Shown here piece after piece: positions 1-7,052 of a stretch of DNA of 20,595 nt. The translations under genes and the position numbers were made by a program. Below the pieces are notes generated by a model, which saw only the letters and a program-made list of their open reading frames with translations, made no database searches and was not told the DNA's origin. The DNA is from Clostridiaceae bacterium. GTDB taxonomy: Bacteria > Bacillota > Clostridia > Oscillospirales > Acutalibacteraceae. How positions within the stretch are numbered: the first letter of the stretch is position 1; the number at the start of each line of letters is the position of its first letter. The DNA is taken from assembly GCA_016292455.1 (NCBI GenBank), contig JAEDIL010000021.1, positions 1-20,595 of the forward strand. Reading direction: 5' to 3'.

Positions 1-111
1 TTTTTTCGTTCCCTTTCTTACCTTTTGTACACTTCCCCGGGTGTGTTTGTGTGCCAACCTCTTTTGTGCACTAGATATTGGGGACTATATTGTTTCAACT
101 ATTCTTTGACT

Positions 112-152
112 AAATATGCCGTCCGTTCAAAGCTTAATCGGGCGGCATATTT
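112..152. terminator. Hairpin downstream of polysaccharide operon, likely terminator
   Basis: A 14-bp inverted repeat (arms 112-125 and 139-152, 13-base loop) pairs completely if one U-G wobble is allowed on the plus-strand transcript; the minus-strand transcript has an A-C mismatch there. The arms end in AAATAT/ATATTT, so a short U-rich tail exists on either strand. It lies about 90 bases beyond the stop of the last minus-strand gene (244), where a terminator for the polysaccharide operon is expected. It could instead end a plus-strand gene outside the window. The rest of 1-243 shows no convincing gene. Confidence 0.5.
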
Positions 153-243
153 TAAATCATACCATTTTTGTGACAGCACCGTACAAAGTTTACCATGAAA
201 GTAACCTTGTCCGCATACAGAATCAGCGGGTCTTTTTTTCGCT

Positions 244-582
244 TTATTTCATTTCGTTGTACTTGCTTTCAATCCATGCCTTGATAACAGGCAGACTGTT
301 TTCGTCTGCTTCAAAGGTTTCAATTTCGTATTCGTCTTCGCTGCGGCAATTCAGGCTTTTTGTTCCTTTATACACCGCCGCCTTGATATACTCGGTATCC
401 TCTTCATCATCTTCTTCGGCTTCTGTTTTTTCAATAAACACTGCATAATTAAACAAGTCCGGCGAAAAGCAGCCACCTTGCGGGTTCGTTCCGCAAGAGC
501 CAAAATATTTGTTATATGTTCCGCCTATCCTTGAACCTCCTATCAGCCAGTCAAGTCGAGGTACAGTAATCTCATTATCCAT
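244..582 (-). CDS. Small acidic hypothetical protein, last gene of the polysaccharide operon
   Basis: I do not recognise this 112-residue protein. It starts at ATG 582, inside the last codons of the upstream kinase gene, with an 8-base overlap and a GAGAGA-type ribosome binding site, which points to translational coupling. An in-frame ATG at 606 is possible but would enlarge the overlap. The protein has no signal peptide or membrane segment. Visible features are a Gly-rich N-terminal third with two Cys (about residues 30 and 38), a strongly acidic run near residues 52-60 (EAEEDDEEDTE), another acidic stretch near 80-95, and a C-terminus ending WIESKYNEMK. Its place behind two BY-kinase fusions suggests a cytoplasmic accessory to polysaccharide assembly, but that is inference from position. 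Coding status is supported by the coupled start and by composition, not by family recognition. Confidence 0.65.
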   Translation of the reverse strand: MDNEITVPRLDWLIGGSRIGGTYNKYFGSCGTNPQGGCFSPDLFNYAVFIEKTEAEEDDEEDTEYIKAAVYKGTKSLNCRSEDEYEIETFEADENSLPVIKAWIESKYNEMK

Positions 583-2179
583 TATCTCTCTGCTCCGTTT
601 CGTCACCTATATTTTCATCAATACGTTTTCTGCCCTTGCCATAGCCGTAACCATAGCCATAGCCCGAACCGTAGCCATAGCCGTGACCGTAACCATAACC
701 ATGGCCTTTTCCGTATCCCTTGCTGCCATATCTCTTGCCGTAATAACCCCTTGAATAGTAGCCGCCATAGTAATAACCGCCCTTGTATCCGGTGAAGCCG
801 GCCTTGACGCCGTTGAATACAACACCTGCAACTGTTCCTCCGAGGTCATATATATATCCGAGTGCGCTTTTAAGCTTCCTGACAGAAGTGTAGTCCTGAC
901 GGATTACAAAAAGTGTTTCGTCTGCAAGTGAAATAACCTGAGCTGTATCGGAAACAACAAGGCAGGGAGCGGCGTCCATGATTATATAGTCATAATTGTC
1001 GCGCAGATAGTCAACAAGTCGTGTGAAAGCTTCGCGCGAATAACCCTTGGATTTTTTTGTTCCGCCGAAGTAAATATGAAAATTGTCAAGCTCGGTTTTT
1101 GAAGCAGCCTGCGCCGCTGTGCAGTCACCGCAAAGGTAATCGGTAATTCCGCGGCCGAGAAGCGTTACTCCGAGATAGGACTGAATACTCATTTTTGCAA
1201 AGTCGGTGTCAAGAAGCGCAACCTTTTTTCTGCTGTTTGCAAGCGCAAGCGCAAGGTTATACGAAACCGTTGTCTTTCCCTCATTGGGATATGCACTTGT
1301 AACCGCCAGAACCTTACTGCCTTTTTTGTCAAGCTGCTTTGAAACCCTGCGCTTTAAATAGCGGAATGATTCCGAAAAATCGGCATGGCGCTGAGAAATT
1401 GTTACGAATTTCTTTTTCATCTTTGCCCGTTTTTTAATTTCAACCCACGGAACCTGAACAAGGCATTTCTGATTAAGCCGTTTTTCAATGTCCTCTTTCT
1501 TGCGCAGCGTGCTTTTCATCAGCGCGTTCAGAACAAGAAATGCAGCCGAAAGCAATACACCGAGAGCCGCCGCAACTGCAACCTTGCGTTTATATGAAAG
1601 CCGGTTGGAGGGTTCGGTCGGAAGCTGAGCTGGAGAATAAATTGAGATTGCCGTCTCACCCAGAACATACTGCGCAAGTCGAGGATAGTTTTCGATTACC
1701 GCGTTCAGAATATCATAGGCATCCTGAGGAGATGTGCTTGTTACGCTTATTGTAAAAAGCGGAGTATTGGTAACATCATTCCAGGCAGCAATCGAGCCGT
1801 TTAGTCCTTTTACCCCAAGCTCGTTCATCAGAATCTCTCTCATTGTGGGACTGCTTATGACAATTCCGAAGGTTTTTGAAAGCTGCTCGGCAACGGAAGA
1901 ATTGTAATACGAAGCATAAGAACCTGCTCCGTTAGTTCCGGCGCTTTTATTTACCGTATATATTGAAAATGAAGCCTTTGACGTATACACGGGAACATAG
2001 CTTTTTTTGCAGTTGTTGAACGCAATCGCCGAAAGCCCCAGAACGAGAAGCAGGCAGAGCCACCAGAATTTTTTAAAGGCTTTCCAAATATCAACAAAAA
2101 GAACGTCAAGCTTGATCAGATCTCCAAAATAAAGTCCGTCCTCAGAGGACATCTGTTGCGTGGCTTCTTTTTCTTCCAT
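575..2179 (-). CDS. Fused polysaccharide co-polymerase / BY-kinase with hyper-expanded Tyr-Gly tail
   Basis: This 534-residue protein belongs to the Wzc/CpsCD type: a membrane chain-length regulator fused to a bacterial tyrosine (BY) kinase that autophosphorylates a C-terminal tyrosine cluster. Membrane segments lie near residues 36-56 and 199-220 and bracket an extracytoplasmic Wzz-like domain. The kinase has Walker A at 295-303 (SAYPNEGKT), an A' motif at 321-326 (ALLDTD) and Walker B around 398-402 (YIIMD). Two motifs differ from the norm: A' continues DTDFAK rather than DxDLRRP, and Walker B reads MDAAP rather than DTPP. The tail (465-513) holds 18 tyrosines in Gly-Tyr repeats, whereas CpsD-type kinases usually carry about four. 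A GAGGTG site just upstream supports the ATG. It follows the paralogous 469-residue protein by 11 bases. It may be mainly a phosphate acceptor, which is inference. Confidence 0.9.
   Translation of the reverse strand: MEEKEATQQMSSEDGLYFGDLIKLDVLFVDIWKAFKKFWWLCLLLVLGLSAIAFNNCKKSYVPVYTSKASFSIYTVNKSAGTNGAGSYASYYNSSVAEQLSKTFGIVISSPTMREILMNELGVKGLNGSIAAWNDVTNTPLFTISVTSTSPQDAYDILNAVIENYPRLAQYVLGETAISIYSPAQLPTEPSNRLSYKRKVAVAAALGVLLSAAFLVLNALMKSTLRKKEDIEKRLNQKCLVQVPWVEIKKRAKMKKKFVTISQRHADFSESFRYLKRRVSKQLDKKGSKVLAVTSAYPNEGKTTVSYNLALALANSRKKVALLDTDFAKMSIQSYLGVTLLGRGITDYLCGDCTAAQAASKTELDNFHIYFGGTKKSKGYSREAFTRLVDYLRDNYDYIIMDAAPCLVVSDTAQVISLADETLFVIRQDYTSVRKLKSALGYIYDLGGTVAGVVFNGVKAGFTGYKGGYYYGGYYSRGYYGKRYGSKGYGKGHGYGYGHGYGYGSGYGYGYGYGKGRKRIDENIGDETEQRDNG
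610..785 (-). repeat. Low-complexity Gly-Tyr coding repeat
   Basis: The 3' end of the 534-residue kinase gene is built from a degenerate hexanucleotide that reads roughly CCATAG/CCGTAG on the plus strand, with the clearest part at about 636-705. It encodes alternating Gly and Tyr with occasional Lys, His and Ser. Such a run is prone to slipped-strand gain or loss of six-base units, which would change tail length without breaking the frame. Confidence 0.7.
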
Positions 2180-2190
2180 TCAGTGTCACC

Positions 2191-3600
2191 TCACTTGTTA
2201 TAGTAATAAGAGGAATACGCTGTGCCAGATTCAAGAATTTTTCCCTTTGAAAACGATGAGAAAAAGTCTCTGTAATCGTTAAGAATGCAGCCTGCAAAAT
2301 AGGCTTCTGTTTCCATAAGGGAATCAATTGTATCATTGATTTGTGCAACCGGTGTTCTGTCCATTCGGGCAACAAGGAGAAGAACGTCCGCAACGTCGGC
2401 AATGCTCTCCGCGTCTGCTGTCATTGATGTCGGCGGAGTGTCAATGATGATGTAGTCATACTTATCATACAAGCCTTTTATAAGATCCCTGTATCGCATT
2501 GAGCCAAGAAGCTCAAAAGCAAAACGATAGCTGTTTTTTCCGTTAATGATGTCAAGCGAGGATTGCTCGTCATGCTTGATTATGTCATCAACAGAAACCT
2601 TTCCCAAAAGATAGTCGCCAAACTCAGTGTAACTTCCGTTCATTTCCTCCGGGAAAAACCGGAACACCGAAGGTCTTCTCAGGTCAGAATCAACGAGAAG
2701 CACTTTATAATCTTTTGAAGCGAGAGTGAGAGCAATGTTGACCGCAACGGTGGTTTTGCCCTCATTTTCGTCAACGCTTGTAACAACAAATGTTTTTGCG
2801 TTCCTTGAATTTTTCAGATACTCAACCTTTGAGCTGATACGCCGAATGCTCTCCGTGAAAGCATAGTCCATGGACGGGTCAAGAACGCTGAAATTGAGCA
2901 AAGACTTTTCCTTCCTGACCTTTTTCTTCATTTGACGCGTCATATGCTGGTGGTACACAAGACCGAAGAACGGCGCATCAAGTTTGGTTTCTGCATTAGT
3001 CTGGTTTTTGACAGTCGGACGCAGAATTGAAAGAATAACAAAGACCGCCGCACACAATGCAGCAAGAAGCGTTCCGGCAGCAAGGGCATATTTTCTTCCG
3101 CCGATTGCATTGAACGGCGCGGACGGAACACTCGCCGGAGTGACAACATTGATATAAACATCGGCAAAAACATTTCCGGCAAAAACGCGCTCGTAGTTTT
3201 CATAAACGGCTTTTAAGGTTTTAAAGGTATCAACCGCGTCCGGTCCGACGGCATTTATTCTCAGCAGATTAGTCTGGTCAACAGCCTCCGCCGAAATCTG
3301 AGCCATGTTTTCAGCTCCGACCTCTTTGAGAACAATTTCCTTCATAACATTGCTCTGGAAAATATTCTGAAAGATTCCGGAAACCTCAATTGCCTTGGAA
3401 ATGTTGCGTGAAACATTGGACTCGCTGACATTGACGGCAACGGTCATGCTGCTTTTGTATTCCGGAACAAAAATATAATCAAAATATGTTGTTACCCCGA
3501 CAAAACCTGTTATGAACGCAAGAATCACTACCCAGAAATCATAGGAAAGATCTCTGAATATTACATAAAGGTTTATTCCTGAAAGCTTTGTATTGTTCAT
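2191..3600 (-). CDS. Fused polysaccharide co-polymerase / BY-kinase with intact motifs
   Basis: This 469-residue protein has the same architecture as the downstream 534-residue protein. A Wzz-like extracytoplasmic domain sits between membrane segments at about 22-40 and 171-193, followed by a cytoplasmic BY-kinase. Motifs are canonical: Walker A near 275-283 (VDENEGKTT), A' at 301-310 (LLVDSDLRRP) and Walker B at 383-390 (IIIDTPPT). The C-terminus ends AYSSYYYNK, a short four-tyrosine cluster typical of CpsD/Wzc kinases. It should control polymer length and export through autophosphorylation reversed by the CpsB phosphatase encoded two genes upstream. The ATG overlaps the stop of the preceding gene as ATGA, indicating coupling. 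In many Firmicutes the membrane and kinase parts are separate (CpsC, CpsD); here both are fused and the fusion is duplicated. Confidence 0.92.
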   Translation of the reverse strand: MNNTKLSGINLYVIFRDLSYDFWVVILAFITGFVGVTTYFDYIFVPEYKSSMTVAVNVSESNVSRNISKAIEVSGIFQNIFQSNVMKEIVLKEVGAENMAQISAEAVDQTNLLRINAVGPDAVDTFKTLKAVYENYERVFAGNVFADVYINVVTPASVPSAPFNAIGGRKYALAAGTLLAALCAAVFVILSILRPTVKNQTNAETKLDAPFFGLVYHQHMTRQMKKKVRKEKSLLNFSVLDPSMDYAFTESIRRISSKVEYLKNSRNAKTFVVTSVDENEGKTTVAVNIALTLASKDYKVLLVDSDLRRPSVFRFFPEEMNGSYTEFGDYLLGKVSVDDIIKHDEQSSLDIINGKNSYRFAFELLGSMRYRDLIKGLYDKYDYIIIDTPPTSMTADAESIADVADVLLLVARMDRTPVAQINDTIDSLMETEAYFAGCILNDYRDFFSSFSKGKILESGTAYSSYYYNK

Positions 3601-4454
3601 TTATTCTTTTCCTCTGTTTTGTTTTCCTCACAGACAACTATCAGTCTTTCAACTGACATAAGCTTGCGATTCTTCTTGCTTCCGGGCGAATAAAGATAGA
3701 ACCAGACGTCGTAGGTGCCGCTTTTGTTCATGTTGAGTTTACCCTCGTCAACAACGAGCACACCCTCGTCATAGTCAATTCCCGAGACGGTAATTCTGCT
3801 CACAAGTTTTTTGAAATCCGGCTTCTCATCACCGCAGGAAACAAAAAGGCTGTTTTCTTTCAGGCTGATTTTATTGCTGATACTGAGCTTATTGGAGGCA
3901 TCACGCAGAATTTTGAATTTCCATTCATAGGTATACCCTTTGCTGTTTGTCACCTTGAAAAGCACTTCGCTGCCGTCCTCGGCTTCGTCCCCGGAAACAA
4001 GGGTGTAAAGCCGATTGGTTATATCGCCGTCAAAGCTGTCCGTGACTGTTGCCGCTCCTGAAAGGTTCACGGTGTCTCCCGTTGCAAAAACAAGGTCATC
4101 GTGCAAAACCAGCTTCGGCTTTTCATAGTCGGTGTAGTTGAGTCTGAGAGACTTTTTTGAAACGTTTCCGTCCGAGTCGCCGACGCAGAAAGTCACAACT
4201 GAAACACCTTCCTCTATGAAAGGAGAGATGCTTTCAATGAATACCTCACCGGTCAGATCCCCGTCCTTTGAATCGCTTGCCGAAACATAATTCAGCAGCT
4301 CTTTTTCGGTAACGGCGCAGGGAGCATCTATTTGAGAAACCGAACAGCTGATTGAAGGACCGGCAGTATCCGGCTTGACAGTCAGATGAAAATGCAGCGT
4401 TGCCGCACAAACTAAAACAAACAGAACAATAATCGCTGAACGTATCAGCCGCAT
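3597..4454 (-). CDS. Membrane-anchored protein with Ig-like (DUF5011-type) domains
   Basis: This 285-residue protein has an N-terminal signal anchor (about residues 6-23, after MRLIR), so the rest is probably outside the cell. Two beta-rich Ig-like repeats carry the signature of the Cry22/DUF5011 family: SDSKDGDLTGEV near 60-71 and TDSFDGDITNRL near 138-149, each followed by a strand such as VTFCVGDSDGNVSKK or VLFKVTNSKGYTYEW. A third beta-rich stretch covers about 195-275. A GGAAGGGAG site precedes the ATG, and the stop overlaps the next start as ATGA. The gene sits between the CpsB phosphatase and the co-polymerase pair, so I infer an envelope-side partner of the polysaccharide machinery, for example in polymer binding or attachment. 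No enzymatic motif is visible. The domain call rests on remembered motif appearance. Confidence 0.75.
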   Translation of the reverse strand: MRLIRSAIIVLFVLVCAATLHFHLTVKPDTAGPSISCSVSQIDAPCAVTEKELLNYVSASDSKDGDLTGEVFIESISPFIEEGVSVVTFCVGDSDGNVSKKSLRLNYTDYEKPKLVLHDDLVFATGDTVNLSGAATVTDSFDGDITNRLYTLVSGDEAEDGSEVLFKVTNSKGYTYEWKFKILRDASNKLSISNKISLKENSLFVSCGDEKPDFKKLVSRITVSGIDYDEGVLVVDEGKLNMNKSGTYDVWFYLYSPGSKKNRKLMSVERLIVVCEENKTEEKNK

Positions 4455-4500
4455 AAATCAAATCTCCCTTCCGCAGCCGACAGCCGGCTGAACAGTGTCC

Positions 4501-4531
4501 GGTGATGTGAAAAACACTTCACATTCTCACC
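4501..4531 (-). other. Hairpin in the cpsB-Ig protein gap
   Basis: In the 87-base gap between the phosphatase gene and the Ig-domain gene, arms TGTGAA (4506-4511) and TTCACA (4518-4523) pair around a 6-base loop. An outer GGTGA/TCACC pair (4501-4505, 4527-4531) closes after a 3-base bulge. No U-tract follows on the minus strand, so it is not a classical terminator. It could tune mRNA stability or the ratio of phosphatase to downstream products. Confidence 0.35.
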
Positions 4532-4541
4532 GACTTTCATT

Positions 4542-5273
4542 TTATATTGTAATGGTCTCATTACTGAGAAGCCGCATTCCGTTATCGTTAAAAATGCGGT
4601 TGACATACTGAGAGCCGAGCCGATATGTAAGCATCTCATGAGCTGCGCTCATATCGGGCGTGCGCTGATACGGTGAATGGCAGTCGCTGCCGACAAGCTG
4701 AACCAGATGGTTTTCCAGAAGCCAAAGCGAAAGCTCCCTTGAACGCAGACCGTATCTTCCGAGCGGACTGCCCTTGTTGATTTGAAGAAGGCAGCCGTTT
4801 TCAAGCAGCGTAAACGCTCCGGAAGGCTCATTCTGGAGGAAAACATATCTTTCCGGATGTGCAATTACCGGAACAAAGCCGCTGTTTTTCAGTGCAGAGG
4901 AAACAAAGCTGACGCGCCGGAGGTCATCCTCAAAATCAAACTCAACCAAAACATAGCGGGAACCTGCAAGCGGAATAATCTCACCGCGTTCAATATATGT
5001 TCCGATGTCCGTAACGCCGAAATGCTCCGCGCCGAGGTAAAGCTCAATTTTAAGTCCTGACTCATCCTTAGCTGCGGCAAGCTCCTCAAAGGCTCTTTCA
5101 ACGTCGGACTTTTTCAGTTCAAAGCGACATTGGGAGCGGTTCAGAAAATGGGGAGTAACCACAAGCTGCGCGGTCCCGCTTTCATAAGCGCTTTCCAGCA
5201 TGAGCAGCGATTCTTCAATTGAATCTGCGCCGTCATCAAGCTCAGGAGCAACGTGGGCGTGAATATCAACCAA
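4542..5273 (-). CDS. cpsB: CpsB/YwqE-type PHP-family protein-tyrosine phosphatase
   Basis: This 243-residue protein is a manganese-dependent phosphotyrosine phosphatase of the PHP fold that dephosphorylates BY-kinases of the capsule system. Metal-binding motifs are all visible: DIHAH at residues 3-7, ELDDGA at 11-16, VTPHF at 39-43, GAEHF at 81-85, AHPERY at 138-143 and GSDCHSP at 195-201. Length matches CpsB/CapC/YwqE. The start is TTG (5271-5273), with a GGAGGGGAG ribosome binding site about ten bases before it; no earlier in-frame start fits the family. It is the first gene of the downstream unit, with a good promoter at 5324-5352, and its likely substrates are the two BY-kinases encoded after it. 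Confidence 0.95.
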   Translation of the reverse strand: MVDIHAHVAPELDDGADSIEESLLMLESAYESGTAQLVVTPHFLNRSQCRFELKKSDVERAFEELAAAKDESGLKIELYLGAEHFGVTDIGTYIERGEIIPLAGSRYVLVEFDFEDDLRRVSFVSSALKNSGFVPVIAHPERYVFLQNEPSGAFTLLENGCLLQINKGSPLGRYGLRSRELSLWLLENHLVQLVGSDCHSPYQRTPDMSAAHEMLTYRLGSQYVNRIFNDNGMRLLSNETITI

Positions 5274-5323
5274 ACCTTCTCCCCTCCTTCTTTTGAAAAT
5301 TGCAGACAGTGCCTTGAACAGTT

Positions 5324-5352
5324 ATAATATCAGATTATTTTCATCCAGTCAA
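5324..5352 (-). promoter_or_regulatory. Sigma-A promoter for cpsB operon
   Basis: On the minus strand there is TTGACT (-35, 5347-5352), a 17-base spacer and TATTAT (-10, 5324-5329), each hexamer one base from consensus. Its -10 box lies about 50 bases upstream of the TTG start of cpsB. It makes cpsB and the four following genes a separate transcription unit, although read-through from the ABC transporter gene is also possible because no terminator is seen between them. Confidence 0.75.
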
Positions 5353-5380
5353 TTGCTGATTATTGCCATTCGTTATTATT

Positions 5381-7003
5381 TCAGACCTCATAAAGCTCAT
5401 CACAAAGCGAAAGCAGTGTTTCTCTGTGGGTAGTGACAATAATGGTCCGCTTTTTTTTCAGCGAAAGCAGATTCCGGGCAAGCTGCTTTTCGGTCTCCAT
5501 GTCAAGGGCGGCGGTCGCTTCGTCGAGCAGAAGCACCGGACTGCCCTTCAAAACAGCTCTTGCAACGGCAATTCGCTGAGCCTGACCTTCCGAAAGGCCG
5601 CCTGTGTCTTCGCCGATAACCGAATCAAGTCCGTTGGGCATTTTCAAAACAAAATCAAGCGCGCAGGCAATCCGGAGAGACTCTCTGAGCTCTTCATCAT
5701 CGGCGTCCGGCTTCACAAGAAGCAGGTTTTCTCTGACAGTGCCGGCAAAAAGCGAGTGCCCCTGAGGAACAAAGGAAAAAGCCGAACGCGTTTTTGCGGA
5801 AACCGGAATTCTTTCTCCTTCTGAGTTTTCAAGGAAGAATCCTCCCTCGCCCTCAACAAGGGCAAGAAGCAGTCTGAAAACAGTTGTCTTGCCGGAACCC
5901 GAGGGACCTTTGAGCGCAACGAGTTGTCCGGGCGAAGCGGAAAAGCTGAAGCTTCTGAGAACCGGCTTTTCGTTTTCATACGAATAGCTTCCGCTTTCAA
6001 CGCGAACCGTCAGACCGCTCTCGTGAGCATTTTCAATGAATTTTCTTTCAAGCTCTGCGTTTTCCGTCTGCTCCTTTTCAATTGAGGAGAGCTCCATAAG
6101 TCTGCGTGCAGATACAGTTGAGGAAACTGCACCCGGAACAAGCGAAACAAGACCGCTGAACGCTGAGGAAACATACGCTGCGAGCTGAAGGAACATTGCC
6201 ATTGTTCCGAAGTCAATTTTTCCGAGCCAGAGGCGATATACACTCCAACCGAAGCAGGAATAGGAAACCAGAAGACCGAGGAGCGAAACAACCGTTCCGG
6301 AAAAAACCGAAAAGCGGTTCTGCCGAAGCAGGCTTTCGCTCAGAACCTTCTGTGTGCAGTCAAACCGCGCTTTAAAATCCGAAACAAAATCAAAAGCTTT
6401 GATATTTTTCAGCTCACTGAGGCTTTCGGAAAGGAACGAAACGAGAGAGCTTGACGCGTTGCGTGTTTCCTTTGAGTTTTTTCTCATTTTGCCGAGGAAA
6501 AAGGAGGAAACGATAACCGTCACCGGCGAACCGGCAAGAGCAATGAACGCCATTGCTCTGTCATAATGAAAAATCAGAACGAAAGCGCAGACAAACTGAA
6601 ACAGCTTGGTAATTAAGGTCGGAATCCATGTCAACACCGCTCCTGCAACCGTTGTGGTATCGTTGTTGATTCGATTCAGAATGTCTCCGCTGCGAAGTGA
6701 GGAAACCGCCTGCCATTTCGAAGAAAGCACACCGTAATAAACGTCTTCCCTTATGCTTTGAGTGACCATTGTGTTTGAAAAAACAGAAATTCTGCTCATT
6801 ACCGCCGAAAGAAAGACATTTCCGACGCCGAATATAACATACAAAACAACAAGCATTGTTATTGAAGAGGGATCACGTCCGGTTACGGCGTTTATCAGTT
6901 TTTTTGAAAGTACAGAACCGGCGAGCGCAAGCGCGCTTGAAAGAAAGCCGAGCAAAACGTAACCCGCCACATGTCCCTTATATTTTTTTGATATATCTGA
7001 CAA
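5381..7003 (-). CDS. ABC exporter half-transporter (permease-ATPase fusion)
   Basis: This 540-residue MsbA-type half-transporter has an N-terminal six-helix membrane domain (about residues 10-305) followed by the nucleotide-binding domain. Visible motifs are Walker A GPSGSGKT (366-373), Q-loop Q414 (FVPQG), signature LSEGQ (470-474, Glu in place of the usual Gly), Walker B VLLLDEA (490-496), D-loop AALD and H-loop H526. It probably works as a homodimer that exports a lipid, peptide or glycan-linked substrate. The start is TTG (7001-7003): an in-frame TGA lies just upstream, and no ATG fits the start of the first helix. The ribosome binding site is weak. Neighbours are an EpsG-like polymerase upstream and cpsB downstream, so polysaccharide-related export is plausible. 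Peptide export is an alternative given the S26 peptidase and NTP_transf_5 genes further upstream. Confidence 0.9.
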   Translation of the reverse strand: MSDISKKYKGHVAGYVLLGFLSSALALAGSVLSKKLINAVTGRDPSSITMLVVLYVIFGVGNVFLSAVMSRISVFSNTMVTQSIREDVYYGVLSSKWQAVSSLRSGDILNRINNDTTTVAGAVLTWIPTLITKLFQFVCAFVLIFHYDRAMAFIALAGSPVTVIVSSFFLGKMRKNSKETRNASSSLVSFLSESLSELKNIKAFDFVSDFKARFDCTQKVLSESLLRQNRFSVFSGTVVSLLGLLVSYSCFGWSVYRLWLGKIDFGTMAMFLQLAAYVSSAFSGLVSLVPGAVSSTVSARRLMELSSIEKEQTENAELERKFIENAHESGLTVRVESGSYSYENEKPVLRSFSFSASPGQLVALKGPSGSGKTTVFRLLLALVEGEGGFFLENSEGERIPVSAKTRSAFSFVPQGHSLFAGTVRENLLLVKPDADDEELRESLRIACALDFVLKMPNGLDSVIGEDTGGLSEGQAQRIAVARAVLKGSPVLLLDEATAALDMETEKQLARNLLSLKKKRTIIVTTHRETLLSLCDELYEV

Positions 7004-7052
7004 TCCATTTCAGTCTTCAACAACCATTGAAAAACAAAAGTGTCTTCTTCGT

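Noticed and set aside
1..60. Possible gene or promoter at the left edge
   Set aside because: No coding frame or good hexamer pair could be supported in this short, T-rich stretch.
5363..5824. Plus-strand open frame opposite the ABC transporter ATPase domain
   Set aside because: It is antisense to the Walker B and signature region of a clear gene and has no independent support.
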